Part shown: positions 1 through 8,729 of the stretch, piece after piece
Position numbering within the stretch: the stretch's first letter is position 1
How the letters are laid out: the number at the start of each line of letters is the position of its first letter
Assembly (NCBI GenBank): GCA_002683335.1
Contig: NYTE01000048.1
Location: 1-42,995 of the forward strand
Direction of reading: 5' to 3'
Source: Halieaceae bacterium
GTDB taxonomy: Bacteria; Pseudomonadota; Gammaproteobacteria; Pseudomonadales; Halieaceae
DNA: 42,995 nucleotides
The notes under the pieces: generated by a model
What the model was told of the DNA's origin: nothing
The model's database searches: none
What the model saw: the letters and a program-made list of their open reading frames with translations, nothing else
Position numbers and translations under genes: made by a program

Positions 1-255
1 CGTGGACAACGAAGCTTCAAGATTAAGCAGTACGAAAGTGACGAAATTCATTTTGCAGGTATCGACGACTCCAAAATTGCGCGTCAGGCATTTGGTAGAG
101 GCCTATGTGTTTATGAAGACCGGGTTCTCGTCGGAGGCTCCTCACCCTCCACGATCTCGCTTTACGATATTCCCTCTGGCGACACCATTGGGTCGGTAAA
201 CATGACCATGGACATCCGCAACGCTATTCATGGCCTCGAGTTATGGCCTTATTAA
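1..255 (+). CDS. C-terminal fragment of a CDS cut by the window start; possibly a DUF4915/TIGR03032-like beta-propeller-type protein
   Basis: Frame 1 is open from base 1 to TAA at 253-255: RGQRSFKIKQYESDEIHFAGIDDSKIARQAFGRGLCVYEDRVLVGGSSPSTISLYDIPSGDTIGSVNMTMDIRNAIHGLELWPY*. It lacks a start in the window, so the ORF track missed it. The family guess rests on repeat-like VLVGGSSPSTISLYD and the terminal GLELWPY only. Confidence 0.55.
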   Translation, partial: RGQRSFKIKQYESDEIHFAGIDDSKIARQAFGRGLCVYEDRVLVGGSSPSTISLYDIPSGDTIGSVNMTMDIRNAIHGLELWPY

Positions 256-281
256 GCTGATGCCGCTATTTCAGTGCACAC

Positions 282-306
282 AAAAAAGGCCAGCAAAGCT
301 GGCCTT
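282..306 (-). terminator. Rho-independent terminator downstream of the TonB-dependent receptor; the stem lies between convergent genes
   Basis: Perfect 9-bp inverted repeat AAGGCCAGC-AAA-GCTGGCCTT (286-306). On the minus strand it is followed by a T-run (AAAAAA at 282-287 on +). Confidence 0.8.
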
Positions 307-332
307 CAAGATGCCGCTGTCGAGACCTACCC

Positions 333-2858
333 CTATCCGCCCCAGCGCTTGATCAGTCTTATCCCGAACTCACGAGGCCGATTGACGTAGTTCTTCTGAA
401 CGTGCTCTCTGCCGTCGATTGAACTTCCGGCACCATATTCAAATGCACCAGAACCAGTGGTATAGATTGCGCGCTCATCGGTGAGGTTGTTAACAAAAGC
501 AGAGACCTCCCAACTGTCAGCCCGTAGCCCAAACGACAGGTCGCCAATGTTATTGCTAGGATTGGTCAACTGTGGATTGTTAGCGGACCTCGGAGTGTTA
601 TCAATGATATTGCTACTATCACCCCGATAAGACCACTGGAGCCTGGCAAAGACCTCAGAGCCATTAAAAAACGACACCGGTCGGTCGTAATTCAACCATG
701 CCGAACCGGTCAGTTCCGCAACAGTAGGTAAGTTGTCGCCCTTATAGATCGCAAGGTCTTGGTCGGTGAGATCAGAGTCGTTCTCCGCCTCAAGCCACTC
801 TGCATTCATACCAAACGTCCAGTTCTGGTTTAGAGCCCAATCGAACTCACCATTCACGCCCAGGATGTGTGCGTCACCAGCGTTGCCGATCGACACCTGC
901 CATGGCTGCCCGCATACACCCGCGACGCTATCGGGACCACCGTCGGGACACTGTTGGTTGCTGGGGTCTACGAGCTCGAGCTGATAATCCTCCCAATCCA
1001 TATAAAAAGCGGTGAGGTTTAGGCGACCTGCACCCCCGAAGATGGTAGATCGAATACCGGCTTCATAGTTTGTCATGATGTCCGGCTCGTAGTTATTCGG
1101 GTAAAACGGCTGCCCGCGAACACGATTGGTGCCGCCGGGCCGGTACCCCTCGGTGTACAACATGTACGCCATCACATCCTCATTAAAGCGATATGACACC
1201 GCAATTTTCGGTGCGAACTCTTTATCGTTTGTTTCGTGCACTTCAGCGCCGTTGGGATACGTATCCAAGTCGTCACGGGTATTGGGACGCTGCACGTAGT
1301 AAGCGTTCGATGTATCTCGGTCGAAAAACCGACCGCCCATCGTAACGTCAATCTTGTCCGTTAAATGCCAAATGACTTCACCAAACACGGCCCATTGCTC
1401 CCAGCTCGTGTCGCTGTAAGAGTCCCAAGCATGTGTCGCATTAGGGTACGTCGCCTCATCCATTGACTCGTAATAGTCGAGCGCGACGGACTGCTGGAAG
1501 TCGCCGTTCGTTACATCGGCAAAGTCACTTTCCCAGTAGTTTTGTGCATCCTCGTAATACAAACCAACCAGCCAATCGAGGGTCTCACCCTGAGCTGACA
1601 ATCGAAGCTCTTGCGTGAACCGCTCCTGATAGCCAATTTCTTGAATCGTACTCAGGTAATCCCCGGTCGCTGTCGGCGCAAGGCAGTAGGCCCCGTTGTA
1701 TAACGCTACCCCACCTGGTGTTGAGTAGTACCAATAGTAAACGTCGGGATCCAAGCCGCCAGCACATGACCAATTAGCACCAGACCAATAGTGGTGATAA
1801 GCCGTGATATCCTGGCCCCAGGTGGTATCACGCTCGTAATAGGAAGTCGCAGACACTAGCTGCGCGAATCCGAGGTCAGCTTCTACCGTCAAGCCGTAAA
1901 GGTCTAGCTCATCCGTGCTGTAATCATCAAAGAACGACACTTTTTTGAGATCGCCCACATACGGGTCCATGAATCCGTAAGCGCCGTTATCCACCTCTTG
2001 GTGCAGATACTGAGCGGTGGCGGACCAACTGTCATTAATGTCCCAGCGCAACGCCCCACGCCAGCCGTCTACCTTGGAGTGGTTAACGTCGTCTTCCACA
2101 AATTCTGAGTTATCCAACTCGCCCCAATCCATGCCACTCCAATCATGGGGGCTATCAGGAGTACTGACGTAGTCGGGGGTGTGGCCTAATACGTTGTCAA
2201 TGAATCCGCCATCTTCGGCGGTGAAACCCACCACCCGCAGCGCCAGCGTGTCATCGATTAGCGGAATATTGGCTACGACAGAACCATCATAACTACCGTC
2301 TACGTCAGAACCCGTTCGCACATACCCATCCAGCGTAAGGCTATACTCATTCATCTGGGGTTTTTGGGTAATGATGCGAAGGGTTCCAGCCTGCGCGTCA
2401 GAACCATAAATCGCGCCCTGGGGACCGGCCAAAGCCTCGACCTGCGCAATATCTACCATGCGAATAGTCGGCTGCGCGCCCGTTGAGGTGATTGAAATTT
2501 CGTCGAGATAAACCGATGAGGTTGCCTGCGCGACATAGCCACCGCCGTCGATCGTCGCGCCACGGAAGATCACGCTTGACGAACCGTTGCCATAATTCAG
2601 GACATTCACCGAGGGCATGAATCGGGTAAAATCTTCCATACCCCGGGCGCCCATCTGCGCGATATCCTCACCCGACAGCGCCTGCACACTGGCAGGGATA
2701 TCCTGAACGGACTCTGTCCGCTTTCGCGCACTGACAATCACTTCCTCGAGCATTGCGCCCTCTTGCGCCATCACCTGAGGTGACGGTACGAGCACAGAAG
2801 TCACCGCCGTGGTCAGCGGCAGCAGCTGAAACTTTGGTTTGTGCATAGATTGAAACAT
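333..2858 (-). CDS. TonB-dependent outer membrane receptor
   Basis: 841 aa. N-terminal signal region, TonB-box-like EEVIVSARKRTESVQDIPASVQALSGEDI, plug motif QVEALAGPQGAIYGSDAQAGTLRIITQKP, C-terminal beta-barrel ending FGIRLIKRWGG. Confidence 0.95.
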   Translation of the reverse strand: MFQSMHKPKFQLLPLTTAVTSVLVPSPQVMAQEGAMLEEVIVSARKRTESVQDIPASVQALSGEDIAQMGARGMEDFTRFMPSVNVLNYGNGSSSVIFRGATIDGGGYVAQATSSVYLDEISITSTGAQPTIRMVDIAQVEALAGPQGAIYGSDAQAGTLRIITQKPQMNEYSLTLDGYVRTGSDVDGSYDGSVVANIPLIDDTLALRVVGFTAEDGGFIDNVLGHTPDYVSTPDSPHDWSGMDWGELDNSEFVEDDVNHSKVDGWRGALRWDINDSWSATAQYLHQEVDNGAYGFMDPYVGDLKKVSFFDDYSTDELDLYGLTVEADLGFAQLVSATSYYERDTTWGQDITAYHHYWSGANWSCAGGLDPDVYYWYYSTPGGVALYNGAYCLAPTATGDYLSTIQEIGYQERFTQELRLSAQGETLDWLVGLYYEDAQNYWESDFADVTNGDFQQSVALDYYESMDEATYPNATHAWDSYSDTSWEQWAVFGEVIWHLTDKIDVTMGGRFFDRDTSNAYYVQRPNTRDDLDTYPNGAEVHETNDKEFAPKIAVSYRFNEDVMAYMLYTEGYRPGGTNRVRGQPFYPNNYEPDIMTNYEAGIRSTIFGGAGRLNLTAFYMDWEDYQLELVDPSNQQCPDGGPDSVAGVCGQPWQVSIGNAGDAHILGVNGEFDWALNQNWTFGMNAEWLEAENDSDLTDQDLAIYKGDNLPTVAELTGSAWLNYDRPVSFFNGSEVFARLQWSYRGDSSNIIDNTPRSANNPQLTNPSNNIGDLSFGLRADSWEVSAFVNNLTDERAIYTTGSGAFEYGAGSSIDGREHVQKNYVNRPREFGIRLIKRWGG

Positions 2859-2969
2859 CCTTCTCTCCCCGTGGATTCTCGCTTCCGAGTGACAAGCTTT
2901 TTTTTAAAACTACTTTCTTTTAACTTTATAGCAATTTTCCGCAAGGAGAAAGGTGCGATTCTTCCCGAC

Positions 2970-4973
2970 CTATAGGCGGCTAGATCCAAGGTTTGGATCT
3001 AGCTCCAACAGGGGCTCTAAAATATCGAGCAACTCGCCCAAATGGGACTCATATCGCTGCCAGAGATTCACTGAACTGGAATAAATAGGTTGGCGCACCT
3101 GTTCCGAGCTCGCCGTTTTCACCGCTCGCTGGGTCGTATGAAAGTTCACGCAGCCAGCCTCAAAGGGCAGCCCGCAAAAATCAAGAATCCGGCGCACCTG
3201 GCCTTCGACATCATTGACGACGTCCTCATACTGGACATCTAACACAAACCCAGGCATTACCTCGTGCCAGTGATCCATAACCCGTTGATATTGAATGTAA
3301 TACTCACCTATTTCTGTCAAGTCATAGGTAAACGGCTGCCCCTTTGCAAACAACTGTTTGAAACTACCAAAACAACTATCGATTGGGTGGCGTTTCGCGT
3401 TGATGATACGTGCGTTAGGTAGTATCAATCGGATCAGACCCGCATGGATAAAGTTATTAGGGTTTTTATCAATAAACCGTGGCGCTCCTCGTCGGTACTT
3501 CTGCGTTCGCTCTATATAGGCCTCTCCCAAGCTTGCCCATACCTTCACCGCCAGATCAGGGAGATTGTCGGGGAAGCGGTGTTTTGGGCTTCTTTGCGGC
3601 AAGCTCCGCACAACCATTCCCAAGTCACTCAATTCATGAGTGCCATCCACCTCGCTGTGACTGGCGAGAATTTGCTCCAATAGCGTCGATCCTGAGCGCG
3701 GTAGTCCAACGATAAATATCGGTGCGTCATCGCAAGCACCCTTACCCTCGCGCGCTTCAATGAATTTTGGCGTGAAGATTTCTATATGGCGATCGGTTGC
3801 CGCTTCAGTCTCAACGGGGTCGTAACTTTCTAGCGCACGCTGCTGAGAATTACCTTTTTGAAAATAATAGAAGGCTCGGTCATATTCCTTGCGGCTCTCG
3901 TAGGCAAAGCCCAGCGCATTGCACAACTGAACAGCAGATTGGTCGCTTGTCTCCTGACTTTCCAGCATCTCCAGCATCACCCCAAGGTCACTATCATCAA
4001 AACGGAAAGTCTTCATGTTTGCGAGGCTCCAATAGGGCTCCGCATTCGTGGGGTCAGATTTTATGCTCTGCCTGTACACTTCTATCGCTTCTTCTTGCCG
4101 CCCTATTGTCTTCAGTTGCTGCCCCAGACCCGAAAAAGCGCCGGCGTGATCCGGAACGATATCCAGAGCTGTTCGATACGATTCTGCCGCCTGCTCAGGC
4201 CAATCAGCGCGAGCCTGTGCGTTTCCTAATGCAAGATGAGCCTCCGCAGTATCTGGGGCAAGTTCCACGACCTTCCGCGCGCTCTCAATCGCCTCCTCCA
4301 GCTTCTCGTCGTTCAATTGCGCGACCGACAGCTCTAACCATGCTCGGGCATAGTCCGGCGCTACCTTTACTGCTTGCTGCAGGAACACTTCTGCATCTCG
4401 ATATTTTTGGTGCTTTGTCGCGATCGCGGCCAAATGACGCATCGCTTCCACATGATCCGGATCTCGGCGCAAGATCCTGCGGTAAATATCTTCTGCCTCA
4501 GCACCCTTTCCATCTCTTTCCAATTGCCCTGCGCGCGCCATTTCTTCTGGAAACTTTACTCTCGCTCCACGTGTGCCATCCTTAGGTCGTAGCCGATTCA
4601 TTCGGTAACGTGCATGATCGATTTTCTTTTGCACTTCATCGCCGTCGGGGCGCAGGCGTTGGGATTGTCGATAAGATTTAATCGCCTCTCCCGGCATTCC
4701 CTCCAGTACAAGCAAATCAGCGTGAATTTCATGGGTGATTGAACTACCCACCTGCAGCTTCATTGCTTTATCGATGTATAAGCGCGCTTCGCTGAGGTAG
4801 CGTTTTGCAATACAACTTTTTGCCGCAACGCATAGTAGGGGAATGTTTTCCGGATAACATTTGAGACCCTCAATACTCACAGCGATCGCGGTCATGGCGT
4901 CTCTTTTCGCCAAATGCATGGTCGCCGAATCGCAATATTGTTCAACGGTAAATGTGGCCACTTTTTGATCCAC
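2970..4973 (-). CDS. Tetratricopeptide-repeat protein with C-terminal sulfotransferase domain (PF13469-like)
   Basis: 667 aa. TPR-type repeats (e.g. AEDIYRRILRRDPDHVEAMRHLAAIA, AIEVYRQSIKSDPTNAEPYWSLANM), then a PAPS-binding-type motif PIFIVGLPRSGSTLLEQILASHSEV. Confidence 0.92.
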   Translation of the reverse strand: MDQKVATFTVEQYCDSATMHLAKRDAMTAIAVSIEGLKCYPENIPLLCVAAKSCIAKRYLSEARLYIDKAMKLQVGSSITHEIHADLLVLEGMPGEAIKSYRQSQRLRPDGDEVQKKIDHARYRMNRLRPKDGTRGARVKFPEEMARAGQLERDGKGAEAEDIYRRILRRDPDHVEAMRHLAAIATKHQKYRDAEVFLQQAVKVAPDYARAWLELSVAQLNDEKLEEAIESARKVVELAPDTAEAHLALGNAQARADWPEQAAESYRTALDIVPDHAGAFSGLGQQLKTIGRQEEAIEVYRQSIKSDPTNAEPYWSLANMKTFRFDDSDLGVMLEMLESQETSDQSAVQLCNALGFAYESRKEYDRAFYYFQKGNSQQRALESYDPVETEAATDRHIEIFTPKFIEAREGKGACDDAPIFIVGLPRSGSTLLEQILASHSEVDGTHELSDLGMVVRSLPQRSPKHRFPDNLPDLAVKVWASLGEAYIERTQKYRRGAPRFIDKNPNNFIHAGLIRLILPNARIINAKRHPIDSCFGSFKQLFAKGQPFTYDLTEIGEYYIQYQRVMDHWHEVMPGFVLDVQYEDVVNDVEGQVRRILDFCGLPFEAGCVNFHTTQRAVKTASSEQVRQPIYSSSVNLWQRYESHLGELLDILEPLLELDPNLGSSRL

Positions 4974-5296
4974 TAGGTCGTGTCATCTCGCACATATTTG
5001 GCGGCTTATCTGAGCACAGGCGGTAATGTAAATCTAGCGAATTAGCGCCCATCCATTCTGAAATAATCCGGAAAAGGTTCATCGTCTTTCGCGGTACCTC
5101 AAACTCTAGCCATAACCCAGCCACCCTGCTAGGACCAATTGCGCGCAGGGGGCTCGCACTATCGAATAGTGACAGAACCGCCCAGCGTGGGTTGAGTCGC
5201 GCTCGCCCAAAGGGCGCGGACCAAACGTTGCCTAAGCGAGCCCCAGGTGCGAGAGTACCGTCACTCACTATAAAAAGTCGGCAGATTGGAGCACCT

Positions 5297-6463
5297 TTGA
5301 CCACGGACATTACCGAGACAACTGAACCCACCAACCCCTTTGATGCCAGGGGTCCTTTCCTCCTAAGCTTGTTCATGACTCTGGTTGGCTACAGCGTATT
5401 AGTGGCACTACCCGCTATCAACAGCGCATGGGTCGATCAGCTGGGTTTCACAGAGGTGCAAGTCAATCGTGTTGCGTCGGCGGACTTGCTCGGCCTGTTT
5501 ATTGGCGCGGTGATCACCAGCCTCTTGATAAGACGGTCGAATCGTCAACATCTCATATACCTCGGCATAGGGTTGGCGATTCTTGCAAACGGCCTGTGCA
5601 CTCAATTCATTGATTATCCGATGACCCTTTCCCTCCGGTTCCTAGCCGGATTAGGCTCGGGATTTTATACCGCTGTTGCAGTAGCAAGCTTGGGCGCCAA
5701 CTCCAAGCCAAGAGAGGCGTTCAACTGGATGCTACTCGCCTTCGCCGTGTCCCAATTTCTTGAGCTGCAACTGATACCACGCCTGACAATGGATGGCATC
5801 TACTATTTTTTCATCGCGACGTATGTAATCACCCTCCCCTTCGTGGGCATGATCCCCGCAAAAGGTATTGAGACCGTCCACGTGGAAACGACCTTGACAA
5901 ATCAGCGCCCGCCTAAGTTAGCGTGGGTTGGCATCGCGGCAATCGTCATCGCCTACGTCAACATCGGCGCCTACTGGTCAAATATTGAGTTGGCAGCCAG
6001 TGCATCGGGGCTTGATAGTGAATGGGCCGGGCAAGTGATCGCTTGGTGCTCCCTGCTGTCATTCGTAGGTTGCTTCGCCGCTATGTGGGTACTGAAAAGA
6101 TTTGATTACGATCGGCCGCTATTGGTCACCTTCGCTTTCATGATATTCGCCGTGAGTCTCTTGGCATTTAATATTAATGCAGCACTTTTCTTAATGAGCG
6201 TGGCGATGTTCAATTTCCTTTGGATCTTCATCGACGTGTATCAAATGGGTGGTGTATCGGTGACTGACCGGTCTGGCAGCGCGGCCGCCTTCATTCCCGG
6301 CGCACAGGGCCTCGGTCAGACAGCAGGTCCATTTGCCGCTTCAATTATGCTCGACCTTGGCTGGGGCTTTGATGGGGTTTTTGTTCTGTGTGGACTGGCC
6401 TCAAGCTGCGCACTGACCATTTACGCCCTAATCTATTTACGATACCGACATCAATCGGAGTAA
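5297..6463 (+). CDS. MFS-type transporter (start proposed at TTG 5297; longest ORF starts at 5192)
   Basis: Multiple hydrophobic segments: GPFLLSLFMTLVGYSVLVALPAINSAW, ADLLGLFIGAVITSLLIRR, SLRFLAGLGSGFYTAVAVASLGA. A GGAG motif (5288-5291) sits 5 nt before TTG 5297. Confidence 0.82.
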   Translation: MTTDITETTEPTNPFDARGPFLLSLFMTLVGYSVLVALPAINSAWVDQLGFTEVQVNRVASADLLGLFIGAVITSLLIRRSNRQHLIYLGIGLAILANGLCTQFIDYPMTLSLRFLAGLGSGFYTAVAVASLGANSKPREAFNWMLLAFAVSQFLELQLIPRLTMDGIYYFFIATYVITLPFVGMIPAKGIETVHVETTLTNQRPPKLAWVGIAAIVIAYVNIGAYWSNIELAASASGLDSEWAGQVIAWCSLLSFVGCFAAMWVLKRFDYDRPLLVTFAFMIFAVSLLAFNINAALFLMSVAMFNFLWIFIDVYQMGGVSVTDRSGSAAAFIPGAQGLGQTAGPFAASIMLDLGWGFDGVFVLCGLASSCALTIYALIYLRYRHQSE

Positions 6464-6465
6464 CG

Positions 6466-7824
6466 ATGCTGGTAACGATTCCATCTTCGATCCGCCCAAA
6501 ACTGTGTCAAATAGCGCTGGGGATCTTACTTCCCTTTACCGTGGCAGGCGCTGCCGAGGTAAAGGATCACTTGCCAGGCGATTCCAGTGGCGTAACGGTA
6601 ATTAAATGTGGCGCTGTAATTGATGGCCTAGCGCCCGCCCCTCTGACCCAGCGACTCATTACCATCTCGAACGGGCGCATCAGGTCCATCGAGCCAGATG
6701 ATGGCCGTCCAATACCCACGCCCAATAGCTTAGATCTATCAGAGTTCACCTGCCTGCCGGGACTTATCAACACCCATGTGCATTTAGATGGCAATCCCGA
6801 GGACTCTGTAGACTATGGCGTTTATGCGAGAAGAACACCCGAAGAAACGCTCCAACTAATTCTTGATAATGCGCAAACGACGCTACTTACCGGGTTCACC
6901 ACCGTGCGCCATGTAGGGGCTTGGTTCCCTGACAGGGTCTATCAGGCTCGCGAAATCATAGAGCGAGGAGATGCGTTGGGCCCTCGAATACAAACCGCGG
7001 GGCCATACCTCACCGTTCCGGGTGGAGGGGGCGACCTTACCTTCCCTGAAATCCCACCGGATCGAATCCCAGTCGAGTCGCAGCAGGGTATAGCAAGAAC
7101 ACCGGTGGAGTTTGCTGAGCGTGCTGAGGCCGCCATCATCGCGGGCGCCGATTTCCTAAAAGTCATTGCGTCGGGCGCGGTTTTCTCAATGGGTACGAGC
7201 CCCGGAGCCCCCGAGATGACTCAAGCCGACATAGCATCTGTTGTTGCCGTGGCCAAAAGATATGGGAAAAAAGTAACCGCCCATGTTCACAGCGACCAGT
7301 CAGGGCAAGATGCCATCTTGGCAGGGGTAGACTCCCTTGAGCACGCATCGCTCCTCAAAGATGCCACGATAGACCTAGCAGTAGAGCACAACGTCGCGTT
7401 TTCAATGGATATTTACAACGGTACTTACACCGATACCATTGGCAGGCAGCAGGGCTACCCGGAAATATTCCTGCGCCGCAATACATATACAACCGAAGCA
7501 CAGCGTATCGTTTTCGAAAAAGCGTACAAAAAAGGCGTCACGTTACTTTACGGAACTGATGCCGCGGTGCTGCCCCATGACATGGGAGGCTGGCAGTTCG
7601 CGATTATGGTGGAGCGAGGTATGGCTCCGATGGATGCGATTAAGTCGGCAACATCAGTGGCGGCCAAACACCTCTCGATTGATTCGAATGTGGGTGCTAT
7701 TACTCTTGGCAAGCGAGGCGATCTCGTAGCGGTGAAAGGTGATCCGCTAACGGACATGACTGCGTTACGCCGGGTAGCGTTTGTGATGAAGGGCGGCAAA
7801 GTGATTAAAACGCCCATTGATTAA
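6466..7824 (+). CDS. Exported amidohydrolase (imidazolonepropionase/prolidase-like metal-dependent hydrolase)
   Basis: ATG at 6466 follows a GGAG motif. Signal-peptide-like N-terminus (MLVTIPSSIRPKLCQIALGILLPFTVAGAAE). Amidohydrolase motifs INTHVHLDG, FLKVIASGAVFS, VTAHVHSDQSGQDAILAGVDSLEHA, LLYGTDAAVLPHD. Confidence 0.9.
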   Translation: MLVTIPSSIRPKLCQIALGILLPFTVAGAAEVKDHLPGDSSGVTVIKCGAVIDGLAPAPLTQRLITISNGRIRSIEPDDGRPIPTPNSLDLSEFTCLPGLINTHVHLDGNPEDSVDYGVYARRTPEETLQLILDNAQTTLLTGFTTVRHVGAWFPDRVYQAREIIERGDALGPRIQTAGPYLTVPGGGGDLTFPEIPPDRIPVESQQGIARTPVEFAERAEAAIIAGADFLKVIASGAVFSMGTSPGAPEMTQADIASVVAVAKRYGKKVTAHVHSDQSGQDAILAGVDSLEHASLLKDATIDLAVEHNVAFSMDIYNGTYTDTIGRQQGYPEIFLRRNTYTTEAQRIVFEKAYKKGVTLLYGTDAAVLPHDMGGWQFAIMVERGMAPMDAIKSATSVAAKHLSIDSNVGAITLGKRGDLVAVKGDPLTDMTALRRVAFVMKGGKVIKTPID

Positions 7825-7921
7825 TACAGTTTGGTCGGCTGGAAAAAGAAGCGCCTTACTCTCACAGTTTAACGCCCCGTGACGTCGCTTTATCTCGTCA
7901 ACGGGCTGAGCAAAGCCCGGC

Positions 7922-8584
7922 TTAGCGGACATGCAACGGAAATGCTCGGCGCAAAAAGTCCCTCGCCACTGCTCTGGCACATCGCTTAGTCAGCTCTCGG
8001 GGGGTCACCAACAATCCCAGATGGAGACCATCGATAAGCGCAGAATACCCAATGGCTAGCTCGCGCGCGTCCGAACCGACGTAACCGCCCTCCTTGATAA
8101 TTTCGACAAATAGCGCCTCGAGCTTCTGCGCAGCGAAACGATCTGAAGTGGCCACGATTTTTTGGTACACGGGGCGTGCACCGGCCTCACCGTAGTAGGC
8201 AAACCAAACCGACATTTTTTGACGCTGGGTCACGCCGCGACCGAACTGAAAATCGAGCAACGCGTCCAATCTCTGGCCCAAATCAGGCATGTCAGACCCT
8301 GACATGATCTCGATCTGACCACCGTGGTATTCGTCCGCCACAAAGCGCAGCGTTTCTTTCAGCAAGTTATCTTTGCTTTGGAAATGAAGATTCGCGATCC
8401 CAACGCTAAGCCCGGCTTCTCGGGTGACCATTTGCATGGTGACCGACGATAACCCCCGCTGCGCAATACAACGGATCGTCGAATCGATCAGCTGCTGGCG
8501 ACGCTCTGCTTTAGGGCGAATCTGGCGCCTTTTTACAGCAGCGCCAGCAGGCTCGCCAGCCACCAAACCTGAAGCGTCGCTCAT
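7922..8584 (-). CDS. TetR-family transcriptional regulator, BetI-like
   Basis: N-terminal HTH RRQQLIDSTIRCIAQRGLSSVTMQMVTREAGLSVGIANLHFQSKDNLLKETL resembles the BetI HTH region. C-terminal segment IGYSALIDGLHLGLLV resembles the TetR_C_6/BetI C-terminal domain. Confidence 0.85.
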   Translation of the reverse strand: MSDASGLVAGEPAGAAVKRRQIRPKAERRQQLIDSTIRCIAQRGLSSVTMQMVTREAGLSVGIANLHFQSKDNLLKETLRFVADEYHGGQIEIMSGSDMPDLGQRLDALLDFQFGRGVTQRQKMSVWFAYYGEAGARPVYQKIVATSDRFAAQKLEALFVEIIKEGGYVGSDARELAIGYSALIDGLHLGLLVTPRELTKRCARAVARDFLRRAFPLHVR

Positions 8585-8645
8585 ATGTTTGCTCGTGAAA
8601 TCCCTACCAAGAGTCTAAAGACTTCTCCAACAAGTCTCAATGTCG

Positions 8646-8665
8646 GAATGAATAATCATTCATTC
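8646..8665. promoter_or_regulatory. Likely TetR/BetI-like operator between divergent genes
   Basis: Perfect inverted repeat GAATGAAT-AATC-ATTCATTC in the intergenic region between the regulator start (8584) and the oxidoreductase start (8730). Confidence 0.75.
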
Positions 8666-8729
8666 TAGGTGGACGCTCATCATCGATCATGGCACTATTT
8701 CGATCCACTTAAGATCACCGGAGAGTGCA

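Noticed and set aside
3797-4585. 262-aa plus-strand ORF antisense to the TPR-sulfotransferase
   Set aside because: Low-complexity Ser/Arg/His-rich translation with no recognisable domain; it lies entirely within a well-supported CDS on the other strand.
4942-5376. 144-aa minus-strand ORF covering the divergent intergenic region upstream of the TPR-sulfotransferase
   Set aside because: Overlaps the starts of both neighbouring genes, has no recognisable domain, and appears to be an incidental open frame.
7876-7905. Imperfect hairpin CCCGTGACG...CGTCAACGGG between convergent amidohydrolase and TetR genes, considered as a terminator
   Set aside because: Bulged stem, long loop and no T-run on either strand; too weak to call.
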